Source: Lentisphaeria bacterium
Lineage (GTDB): Bacteria; Verrucomicrobiota; Lentisphaeria; Oligosphaerales; Oligosphaeraceae
Length of the DNA stretch: 5,446 nucleotides
Direction: 5' to 3'
Assembly: GCA_024405235.1 (NCBI GenBank)
Contig: JAKSPA010000133.1
Span: 1 to 5,446 of the forward strand
Every line of letters begins with the position of its first letter. The first letter of the stretch is position 1. The notes under the pieces are model-generated. The model saw only the letters and a program-made list of their open reading frames with translations, was not told where the DNA came from and ran no database searches. A program made the translations under genes and the position numbers. Positions 1 through 5,446 of this stretch are shown one piece after another.

Positions 1-32
1 TCGCTCCGCATTAATTGAGCATTGAAAATTAA

Positions 33-88
33 TTCTGCATTCTGCATTCTGCATTAATTGAGAATTGAGAATTGGGAATTGAGAATTG
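33..88. repeat. Heptanucleotide tandem array (eight heptads in one frame)
   Basis: Eight consecutive 7-bp units stand in one unbroken frame: TTCTGCA three times (33-53), TTAATTG (54-60), then AGAATTG, AGAATTG, GGAATTG and AGAATTG (61-88). The unit changes from TTCTGCA to an AATTG type without losing the 7-bp phase. Short heptameric tandem repeats in intergenic DNA are known, for example the STRR sequences of filamentous cyanobacteria. The resemblance is one of form and does not imply relationship. Confidence 0.9.
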
Positions 89-115
89 TACTGGCGTGAA
101 CGCCCGTACTGCCGC
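51..115. repeat. 65-bp direct repeat, copy 1
   Basis: The unit has three parts: GCATTAATTGAG (51-62), a 27-base AATTG heptad array (63-89), and a GC-rich 26-base tail beginning ACTGGCGTGAACGCC and ending CGTACTGCCGC (90-115). It matches copy 2 at 137-201 in 60 of 65 positions without a gap. The head and tail are identical and all five mismatches lie in the heptad array. This copy overlaps the heptad array at 33-88. Confidence 0.9.
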
Positions 116-129
116 TGACGCGGCGTTCA
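97..129. repeat. 8-bp inverted repeat spanning the repeat tail
   Basis: TGAACGCC (97-104) is perfectly complementary to GGCGTTCA (122-129), with a 17-base loop between. Transcribed RNA or single-stranded DNA could form this hairpin. No run of T follows, so it does not look like an intrinsic terminator. Confidence 0.55.
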
Positions 130-136
130 GCGCTCA

Positions 137-201
137 GCATTAATTGAGCATTGTGAATTGTGAATTGTGAATTGCACTGGCGTGAACGCCCGTACTGCCG
201 C
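137..201. repeat. 65-bp direct repeat, copy 2
   Basis: This copy has the same head, array and tail layout and the same total length as the copy at 51-115, with an 86-base offset between starts. Its array (149-175) carries T at the variable heptad position where copy 1 carries A or G. The head plus following bases, GCATTAATTGAGCATTG (137-153), also matches 8-24 exactly, so a further partial copy of the head lies at the left edge of the window. The GC-rich tail runs directly into the stem-loop module at 197-223. Confidence 0.9.
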
Positions 202-255
202 ATTGTGCTGCGCCCAATGCGGCTTGATTCCTACCCTCTTGGGGAACATAGCGTT
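179..255. repeat. Long direct repeat, copy A, with stem-loop
   Basis: Positions 182-225 are identical to 438-481 over 44 bases. Similarity continues at lower identity on the right (226-255 against 482-510, with one single-base gap) and by three bases with one mismatch on the left. Inside the identical part, GCCGCATTG (197-205) pairs perfectly with CAATGCGGC (215-223) around a 9-base loop. Copies A and B are 256 bases apart. No T-run follows, so a terminator role is not supported. A structured intergenic repeat unit is the better description. Confidence 0.85.
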
Positions 256-369
256 GCGTATATATCCCTTTGGGCCAAAACACCCCATAAATTGACCGTT
301 TTTCGCGCATGTTGCAAAAAAACATCTTCCGAAGGCATCGCGATCTTGCAATTGTCAACAGCTTCCAAG

Positions 370-383
370 AACGCTATGTTTCC
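370..383 (-). repeat. Inverted copy of the GGGAACATAGCGTT module
   Basis: AACGCTATGTTTCC at 370-383 is the reverse complement of GGGAACATAGCGTT at 242-255 except for one base. Similarity weakens beyond 383. Just to the right, CGTACTGC (406-413) followed by a CCTGACGGCGTC-like stretch is a degraded version of 105-127. The region at 370-426 therefore looks like a decayed, rearranged copy of the repeat family, lying between copies A and B. Confidence 0.55.
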
Positions 384-434
384 ACAAAAGGAAGGTGCTG
401 CGGCGCGTACTGCGCCTGACGGCGTCAAGAGGAC

Positions 435-510
435 GGTGTGAACGCCCGTACTGCCGCATTGTGCTGCGCCCAATGCGGCTTAATCGCTTTCTTCTTGGGC
501 ACATGGCGTT
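435..510. repeat. Long direct repeat, copy B, with stem-loop
   Basis: This is the second copy of the unit at 179-255. The 44-base identical core is 438-481, and its perfect 9-bp stem is formed by 453-461 and 471-479 with the same 9-base loop. The right flank (482-510) has diverged and lost one base relative to copy A. It is not preceded by an AATTG heptad array, unlike copy A, so the stem-loop module and the heptad module can occur apart. It ends about 155 bases before the first gene. Confidence 0.85.
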
Positions 511-584
511 GATGAAAAAAGCAACGGGAGGCGTGAAAATCTTTTATATGCGGTAAAAACACATTCTTTTGATTGAAAATACCA

Positions 585-612
585 TTTATTGTTGTCGATA
601 ATTGCGTATAAT
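585..612 (+). promoter_or_regulatory. Probable sigma-70-type promoter for the two-gene unit
   Basis: A perfect TATAAT is at 607-612 in an AT-rich stretch. The best-spaced upstream hexamer is TTTATT at 585-590 (16-base spacer), a poor match to TTGACA, so the -35 element is weak or an activator may help. Transcription would start near 619, giving a leader of roughly 45 bases before the ATG at 665. The leader includes a run of eight T at 640-647 and lacks a Shine-Dalgarno sequence. I see no convincing operator palindrome or riboswitch. If the host has Bacteroidota-type promoters, this assignment would need revising. Confidence 0.45.
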
Positions 613-664
613 ATACAAAAGACATTTGTGAAATCATCATTTTTTTTAATCACTAGCGATTGCC

Positions 665-3589
665 ATGAAGAAACACATCATTTTAGCGCTTTTGATTCTT
701 TCCTCTTTTTTTTCAGGCGTTGTCCGCGCAGAGTATTCTGAGAGCGAATGGCGAATTCGTCCATGGGAAATCATTCGTGGTTTGAAGCCGCATTCGGAGA
801 CGCTGTGGCAGTTGGATCGCGATACACTTGATGGGTGGAGCGTAAAAGGCGCAGGCGCCGAATTGTCGACGACTGATGTCACGAAGCTCTGGGGAGAGAG
901 TGTTGCGAAGCTGACCTTTCCGAAAGGCGGTTCTGCCACGGTGACTCTTCCATCGCCGTTGGAAATAAAAGAAGAAATAAATGGCCTCGACCTCTGGATT
1001 TACGGTCCCATCAACAAAAGCGTCGGCGCGCGTCCCGATCTGTCTTTTTTGATCACGGACGCGACAGGCAAGAAGATCAAGCTTCCTTCGGTCGGTTCAG
1101 GTAGCCGCTGGGACCTCAAGCGCTGGTGGGGCATGGCGGCGGCGGTGATTCCAAAAGGAACGAAATTCCCGATTCGTCTGCATAGCTTTACATTTTCGAA
1201 ACTTCTGACGGAGATAAAGGACGACTTCCTGTGCTTCGACATGCTTGGCGCATGGAAATTCTCCGAAAATCACATCGTGCCAGACGTCTCCAAGATGGAT
1301 CTGCCATTTCCGACCACGCCCGACACGATCCTGCCCGACAGCATGGCTGACGGCGCACGCAATTTCGTTGTCGAAAAGGACGGCGCCTGGGAGTTCCATT
1401 ACGAAGGCGCCGATGCGAATATCGTCTATACATACGTTCCGAAGGTCGGCAATCTATCCGACATCTTTGTGCAGTTCAACGATGTCGCGCCTTTCTGCAT
1501 CGCGAAAGACGGCGGCCCGCAATGCGTTTTGGGCGGGAAGCGCTACCTTCCTGACATGAAAGGCCTTTCCGCCGAACTGCTTAAGATCGGCTGCGAAGGA
1601 GAGAAGCTGACGGCGCAGTGGCGCTGGACGACGGAGGCGGGACAGAGCGTAGATTGGGAAATAGGCCTCTCAATCCGTGGCAAATCCCTCGTGCTTGAGC
1701 CCTCTTCGATGGACGACCAGAGCATCGCCGCCTTCGATATGGGATACGTTGACGGCATCGCGAAACCGCAGCTTTTCGGAATGACTTATCTCAACTGCCG
1801 TTGGGACTATCCACGCCTTCTCGCGACAAAGGACTACATCCTCTCGATCTACAGCGATTGGTACAACACCAACGCGTCCGCATATTGGACTGGCGTTTCT
1901 CTTGGCGGTCTCAAAGTGGCGGAGGTCCTTTCCGATTCGTCGGCACGCCTTCTCGGCGGAACCGTATATGATACTTTGACGAACGGCAAACGCGTTCCGC
2001 TAAGAGAGCGCTTCTTCATCACCGTCTCAAAGGAGATTGCGGAAGTTCTGCCGAACATACCGAATCCGCCTTCCGAATATCGCGACGAGATGTCGAAGAC
2101 GGTCTGCCTCGCCCGCGCGTATTCGCTCCAAGGCTATCCGACGGATGTGCGCGACGAACTGGCCTTCTGGCAGAATATGAAGGACTACGGTGCGGAGGAC
2201 ATGTTCGTGCGCTATCACGGCGCACAGTTCCGCACGCCCCTGCAGAACAATCATACCACGCTGAGCCTAGACGGCTCGATGTCCAATGGCGGCGACCAGA
2301 CGATGGTCGAGCTGTCGACAGGCATGCGCAAGATCGTCAAGCGCGTCGGTCCCTACCAGGACAACCGCCTGATTCATGCGAATGATCCGTATTTCAGCTA
2401 CGATATCCTCAGCCGTAGCACCAGCGGCGGTTTCATGGAGGGCTGGGATGGTTGCTTCCGTCCGAAACCAGCGGCAATGCTGGAGCTCTATGATGATTTC
2501 GTGCCGAAATTTTTGGCGAAATATCCCTACAACGCGCTGTATTTGGACGAATTGGACAATGCGCCGCCGTGGGGAGATGTCGATTTCGATGCGGACCAGC
2601 CAGGCGCCGGCACCTATCTGAACGTCTTCCGTGCATACGGTGCGGTGGCATTACAGCAGAAGCGGCTCTATGGCGGACCAGTCTGGAGCGAAGGATGCGC
2701 GGCGGTCTTCTGGGCGGGCCTGATGGATGTGGACTACGGTGTCAGCAACGACACGGCGGCGAAGCTTCCTCTGATGGTCGATTTCAAGCTGCGGAAGATC
2801 AATCCGCTTTCGACATACACGGGCGCGGATTGGCCGATCGATTCCGATCTGAATCCCGACAGGCTTCTCTCCACTGAGATCGCGACAGGAAACATCGGCT
2901 ATCTTTGCGCCGTCACGACTGTTCCTGAACAACTGCCAACGGCAGGAAGAATTGCGAATTTGAAGCAGGAACACTACGAAAACATTCTCAAGAGTTATTT
3001 TATGATGCGACAACTTCAGGAGAATTTCTACTCGTCCAATATCGATGAAATCAAATACTTTGTCGATGGTGAACTGATGACGACCTCCGAGATGGTGATG
3101 GCGGGAAAGATTTCGCAGGGACGCATTTACCTCCGCTACGAGAACGGTCTGGAGATATGGGTCAACCGCACGGATGAAGGTCCGTGGGAAATCAATGTCG
3201 AAGGCGAAGATTTCACGCTGCCGCCATACGGACACTACGCCGTCAAGCCAGACGAACTGCTTCAATACTCTATCGTCAAGGATGATCATACGGTAGATTA
3301 TTCGCATGGTCCGCTCTATACCTACGTAAATGGGCACGGCGCAACCAGCGAATTTCCCGAATGCAATGTCGGCGGCGCCTATCTTCTGAGAAGGCGCGAC
3401 GATGGTGTGCAGTTGATTCCTGTGCCGTTCCTGAAGAAGGAACGTGTCGCGAATCTTTCCTGCAGCAAGGCGATTCCGCTGAAGCAGGACGGAACGCCCG
3501 CTGGCGAAGCCGTTCCGCTTGATTTCACCGAAGGCGGCGCAGGGGCTCTTGTCAGCGATGGCTCCACCTTCAGCTACCTTCTGAAATAG
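665..3589 (+). CDS. Secreted multidomain putative glycoside hydrolase, family unassigned
   Basis: The product is a 974-residue exported protein, probably a glycosidase acting on a complex glycan outside the cytoplasm; its substrate is unknown. Residues 1-22 form a classical signal peptide: MKKH, a hydrophobic core, then VRA before a likely cleavage at A22/E23, which supports this start although no Shine-Dalgarno sequence precedes it. Residues about 35-200 look like a jelly-roll beta-sandwich, with strands around LDLWIYGP (108-115) and FLCFDMLGAW (188-197). Residues about 220-470 form another beta-rich domain, like the super-sandwich that precedes the barrel in GH101-like enzymes. Residues about 480-800 look like a TIM barrel, with strand-end motifs FVRYHG (514-519), HANDPY (571-576), YLDELDN (626-632), PVWSEG (672-677) and DVDYG (688-692). 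D628 and E676 are the best nucleophile and acid/base candidates by analogy with GH101-type barrels. The C-terminal part is beta-rich, with WVNRT (832-836) and LPPYG (852-856). I infer the class from architecture and motifs; the named families were not tested. The gene is probably cotranscribed with the downstream GH2 gene. Confidence 0.75.
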   Translation: MKKHIILALLILSSFFSGVVRAEYSESEWRIRPWEIIRGLKPHSETLWQLDRDTLDGWSVKGAGAELSTTDVTKLWGESVAKLTFPKGGSATVTLPSPLEIKEEINGLDLWIYGPINKSVGARPDLSFLITDATGKKIKLPSVGSGSRWDLKRWWGMAAAVIPKGTKFPIRLHSFTFSKLLTEIKDDFLCFDMLGAWKFSENHIVPDVSKMDLPFPTTPDTILPDSMADGARNFVVEKDGAWEFHYEGADANIVYTYVPKVGNLSDIFVQFNDVAPFCIAKDGGPQCVLGGKRYLPDMKGLSAELLKIGCEGEKLTAQWRWTTEAGQSVDWEIGLSIRGKSLVLEPSSMDDQSIAAFDMGYVDGIAKPQLFGMTYLNCRWDYPRLLATKDYILSIYSDWYNTNASAYWTGVSLGGLKVAEVLSDSSARLLGGTVYDTLTNGKRVPLRERFFITVSKEIAEVLPNIPNPPSEYRDEMSKTVCLARAYSLQGYPTDVRDELAFWQNMKDYGAEDMFVRYHGAQFRTPLQNNHTTLSLDGSMSNGGDQTMVELSTGMRKIVKRVGPYQDNRLIHANDPYFSYDILSRSTSGGFMEGWDGCFRPKPAAMLELYDDFVPKFLAKYPYNALYLDELDNAPPWGDVDFDADQPGAGTYLNVFRAYGAVALQQKRLYGGPVWSEGCAAVFWAGLMDVDYGVSNDTAAKLPLMVDFKLRKINPLSTYTGADWPIDSDLNPDRLLSTEIATGNIGYLCAVTTVPEQLPTAGRIANLKQEHYENILKSYFMMRQLQENFYSSNIDEIKYFVDGELMTTSEMVMAGKISQGRIYLRYENGLEIWVNRTDEGPWEINVEGEDFTLPPYGHYAVKPDELLQYSIVKDDHTVDYSHGPLYTYVNGHGATSEFPECNVGGAYLLRRRDDGVQLIPVPFLKKERVANLSCSKAIPLKQDGTPAGEAVPLDFTEGGAGALVSDGSTFSYLLK

Positions 3590-3647
3590 AGGGATATAAC
3601 CACGTAACCAGCAGAACACAAGTCAAATAATTAGACAATTCAGCATC
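3590..3647 (+). other. 58-base intergenic gap without terminator or clear promoter
   Basis: The spacer between the two genes is AT-rich toward its right end and contains no hairpin followed by T, no convincing -35/-10 pair and no Shine-Dalgarno sequence ahead of the ATG at 3648. This is compatible with cotranscription from the promoter upstream of 665. A weak internal promoter cannot be excluded. Confidence 0.5.
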
Positions 3648-5441
3648 ATGACGACAGTTTCCATTCCACGTTCCGAATATCCGCGTCCGTCTTTTGTGAA
3701 GGAGAACTGGCTCAATTTGAATGGCCTATGGGAATTCGAGCTCGACCAAGGCGATTCAGGCATCTACCGTGGTCTGCTGGAGAAGGAATATTCCAGCCGC
3801 ATTCTGGTGCCGTTCTGCCCTGAATCATCGCTTTCCGGAATCTGCAACACGGATTTTCTGAACGCCGTGTGGTATCGTCGGGAGGTCGAGATTCCGGAAG
3901 CATGGATTGGCAAGCGCGGGTTGCTGCATTTTCAGGCGGTGGATTTTGACGCCACGGTATGGATCGACGGCAAGGAGCTCTACAACCATCGCGGCGGATT
4001 CACGCCGTTCACGGTGGATTTGGGCACCATGACGAAGGGCAAATTCACCATCGTTCTTCGCGCGAGAGACGGCAAGAGCCTGAAACCCTACGGAAAGCAG
4101 AGCGACTACTATGATTCCTACGGCTGCCGCTATACGAGAACGACGGGAATCTGGCAGACGGTCTGGCTGGAGGCTGTGCCAGATATCTACATGAAACGTC
4201 CGCGCATCACTCCGAACCGCGAACGCAGGCGCTTCCAGGTGGAAATTCCAGTCTCCGCAAATCGTGTCGGCTACAGTGTGCGCGGAATTCTCTCGGCGGA
4301 CGGAAAGGTGCTTGCGGAGGACGACGTCGCGATTTCATCGGATTTCACGCCGCAGCTGGAGCTGAACGTTCCTGCCGAGGCGTATCACGAGTGGGAGCCA
4401 GGCAATCCGTTCCTGTACGACATCCGTCTAGAGCTGCGGGATGCGGACGGCAAGGTCGTGGAGAGCGCGATGTGCTATGCTGGAATGCGCAGCGTCACTA
4501 TCGACGGCAAGCGCTTCCTGCTGAACGGCAAGCCGCTCTTCCAGCGGCTGGTTCTCGACCAGGGCTACTATCCCGACGGCATCTTGACCGCTCCGTCCGA
4601 CGAGGCGCTCGTGCATGACATCGAACTCTCGATGCAGGCGGGTTTCAATGGCGCGCGGTTGCATCAGAAGGTCTTCGAGGAGCGCTTCCTCTATCACGCG
4701 GACCGCATGGGCTATCTCTGCTGGGGCGAATTCGGCGACTGGGGCTTCGAACGTTCCAGCGAATTCTATTACGAGAATCCGCTGGTCTGCCAGCCAGGCG
4801 CGACGCTTGTCACGCAGTGGCTTGAAGCGCTCGAACGCGACTATTCGCATCCGTCGATCGTCGGCTGGTGCGCAATCAACGAGAGCGGCACCGACTACAT
4901 GACGCCGGAGGGCGCCATCGTCACGACGCATGATGTCACGCGCGGCGCTTTTCTTGCAGCGAAGGCGACCGATCGTACGCGTCCCGTGCTGGATGCGTCA
5001 GGCTGCACGCATAGCGTCCGAGAGAGTGACATCTATGACTGCCACGACTACGAACAGGACCCCGAAAAGTTCCGTTCGCATTTCGCCGATCTCTACGGCG
5101 AGAACAAGTTCTTCTACGGCGCGCATAGAAATCTCCGCTACAACGGACAGCCATTCTTTCCAAGCGAATTCGGCGGCATCCGCTGGAATCCTGCGCAGGC
5201 AAGCAACGAAAAGTCGTGGGGATACGGCGAACCGCCGAAATCGCTTGAGGAGTTCTACGAGCGATTCAAGGGTCTTGTGGATGCAGTTCTTGACAATCCG
5301 AACATATTCGGATACTGCTATACGCAGCTGACCGATGTCTTCATCGAGCAGAACGGCATCTGCTTCTTCGATCGTACGCTGAAATTCGACATGGAACGCC
5401 TGCGCAAGATCCAGGCGCGAAAGGCTGCGTACGAAATCTAA
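3648..5441 (+). CDS. Glycoside hydrolase family 2 beta-glycosidase, compact form
   Basis: This is a complete 597-residue GH2 enzyme. The family releases beta-linked sugars such as galactose, glucuronate or mannose by a retaining mechanism. Three GH2 domains are visible: the N-terminal sugar-binding sandwich (about 5-185), opening with RSEYPRPSFVKENWLNLNG and containing GIWQTVWLE (167-175); a short immunoglobulin-like sandwich (about 186-285); and the TIM barrel (about 290-597), starting near LLNGKPL (292-297). The acid/base is E412 in the N-E-S motif, and the nucleophile is E507 in S-E-F-G-G. Their 95-residue spacing is close to that of other GH2 enzymes. R337, H339 (R-L-H-Q-K) and W359-G360-E361 are further barrel landmarks. 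The barrel opens with QRLVLDQGYYPDG (299-311) where many GH2 enzymes carry an R-G-x-N-x-H type motif, so this belongs to a distinct subgroup and exact specificity cannot be assigned. There is no signal peptide, so a cytoplasmic location is likely. It is much shorter than LacZ (about 1,020 residues) because the domains after the barrel are absent, as in beta-glucuronidase-like members. The start is supported by alignment of the N-terminal motif, although no Shine-Dalgarno sequence is present. Confidence 0.92.
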   Translation: MTTVSIPRSEYPRPSFVKENWLNLNGLWEFELDQGDSGIYRGLLEKEYSSRILVPFCPESSLSGICNTDFLNAVWYRREVEIPEAWIGKRGLLHFQAVDFDATVWIDGKELYNHRGGFTPFTVDLGTMTKGKFTIVLRARDGKSLKPYGKQSDYYDSYGCRYTRTTGIWQTVWLEAVPDIYMKRPRITPNRERRRFQVEIPVSANRVGYSVRGILSADGKVLAEDDVAISSDFTPQLELNVPAEAYHEWEPGNPFLYDIRLELRDADGKVVESAMCYAGMRSVTIDGKRFLLNGKPLFQRLVLDQGYYPDGILTAPSDEALVHDIELSMQAGFNGARLHQKVFEERFLYHADRMGYLCWGEFGDWGFERSSEFYYENPLVCQPGATLVTQWLEALERDYSHPSIVGWCAINESGTDYMTPEGAIVTTHDVTRGAFLAAKATDRTRPVLDASGCTHSVRESDIYDCHDYEQDPEKFRSHFADLYGENKFFYGAHRNLRYNGQPFFPSEFGGIRWNPAQASNEKSWGYGEPPKSLEEFYERFKGLVDAVLDNPNIFGYCYTQLTDVFIEQNGICFFDRTLKFDMERLRKIQARKAAYEI

Positions 5442-5446
5442 TCACG

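Larger units (their letters stand above)
1..510. repeat. Intergenic repeat mosaic with no credible gene
   Basis: This half-kilobase stretch is assembled from short repeated modules rather than from a gene. Reading left to right, it holds AATTG-type heptad arrays (33-88 and 148-175), a GC-rich module beginning ACTGGCGTGAACGCC (90-115 and 176-201, partial at 438-457), a 9-bp stem-loop module (197-223 and 453-479), and a module containing GGGAACATAGCGTT or a close variant (242-255 and 497-510, inverted at 370-383). Short open frames occur on both strands, but they run through the repeats, have no ribosome binding site and encode nothing recognisable. The stretch at 256-369 is non-repetitive within this window and I see no gene in it. 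The arrangement resembles a dispersed intergenic repeat family, but genome-wide dispersal cannot be seen from one window. Confidence 0.8.

Noticed and set aside
33..201. A CRISPR array
   Set aside because: The units are 7-bp tandem heptads plus two 65-bp copies. There are no regular repeats of 24-40 bases separated by unique spacers of uniform length, and no cas genes are visible.
127..351. Minus-strand short frames sharing a KPHWAQHNAAVRAFTP peptide with a second frame at 425-640
   Set aside because: The shared peptide is the translation of the 44-base DNA repeat. The exact nucleotide identity explains it, and the flanks carry a one-base gap between copies that breaks the frame, so conserved coding is not supported.
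160..441. A 93-residue open frame on the + strand in the leader region
   Set aside because: It is made largely of the repeat modules, has no ribosome binding site and has no recognisable domain.
453..485. An intrinsic terminator at the 9-bp stem-loop
   Set aside because: The stem is perfect, but only two T follow it, then AATCG, so the U-tract needed for intrinsic termination is missing. The same holds for the copy at 197-223.
525..556. A tiny reading frame (GTG start at 532-534) behind a GGGAGG sequence
   Set aside because: It would encode only seven residues, and the GGGAGG sits one base from the start codon, too close for a functional ribosome binding site.
2651..3619. A 322-residue open frame on the minus strand, opposite the 3' half of the first gene
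   Set aside because: It is antisense to a gene with a signal peptide and coherent domain architecture, has no recognisable domain, and is the sort of long shadow frame expected opposite GC-rich codons.
4428..4931. A 167-residue open frame on the minus strand within the GH2 gene
   Set aside because: It lies opposite the conserved GH2 barrel including the acid/base motif, and its translation shows only low-complexity, charged shadow-frame sequence.

Overview
This window looks like a carbohydrate-degradation locus from a polysaccharide-degrading bacterium. It holds two large co-directional genes, both on the + strand, preceded by about 660 bases of non-coding DNA packed with repeats. Neither gene has a recognisable Shine-Dalgarno sequence. 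The first encodes a secreted multidomain putative glycosidase with no instantly recognisable family. The second encodes a compact glycoside hydrolase family 2 (GH2) enzyme. This combination is compatible with gut or sediment members of the PVC group (Lentisphaerae, Kiritimatiellae or other Verrucomicrobiota-like lineages), and Bacteroidota is a weaker alternative. The assignment is inference from gene style only; there is no rRNA or marker gene here.

Layout: positions 1-510 form a mosaic of short repeats. There are AATTG-type heptanucleotide arrays, two 65-bp direct repeats at 51-115 and 137-201, and a longer repeat of about 76 bp at 179-255 and 435-510. The longer repeat contains a perfect 9-bp stem-loop, and part of it recurs in inverted orientation at 370-383. 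No credible gene lies in this region. Positions 511-664 are AT-rich leader with a consensus TATAAT at 607-612, the probable promoter of the downstream genes. Positions 665-3589 encode a 974-residue exported protein: signal peptide, N-terminal beta-sandwich, a second beta-rich domain, a probable TIM-barrel catalytic domain with candidate acidic residues D628 and E676, and a C-terminal beta domain. A 58-base gap without an obvious terminator leads to 3648-5441, a complete 597-residue GH2 enzyme with both expected catalytic glutamates (E412 and E507) and no signal peptide. The window ends five bases after its stop codon.

How the genes may work together (inference): the exported enzyme would trim a complex glycan outside the cytoplasm, and the GH2 enzyme would cleave a beta-linked sugar from the imported product. 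No transporter, regulator or sulfatase is visible, so neither the substrate nor the full gene cluster can be read from this window. The most unusual sequence features are the structured repeat mosaic, in which two 65-bp copies differ only at positions tied to the 7-bp period, and the unassigned 974-residue enzyme.
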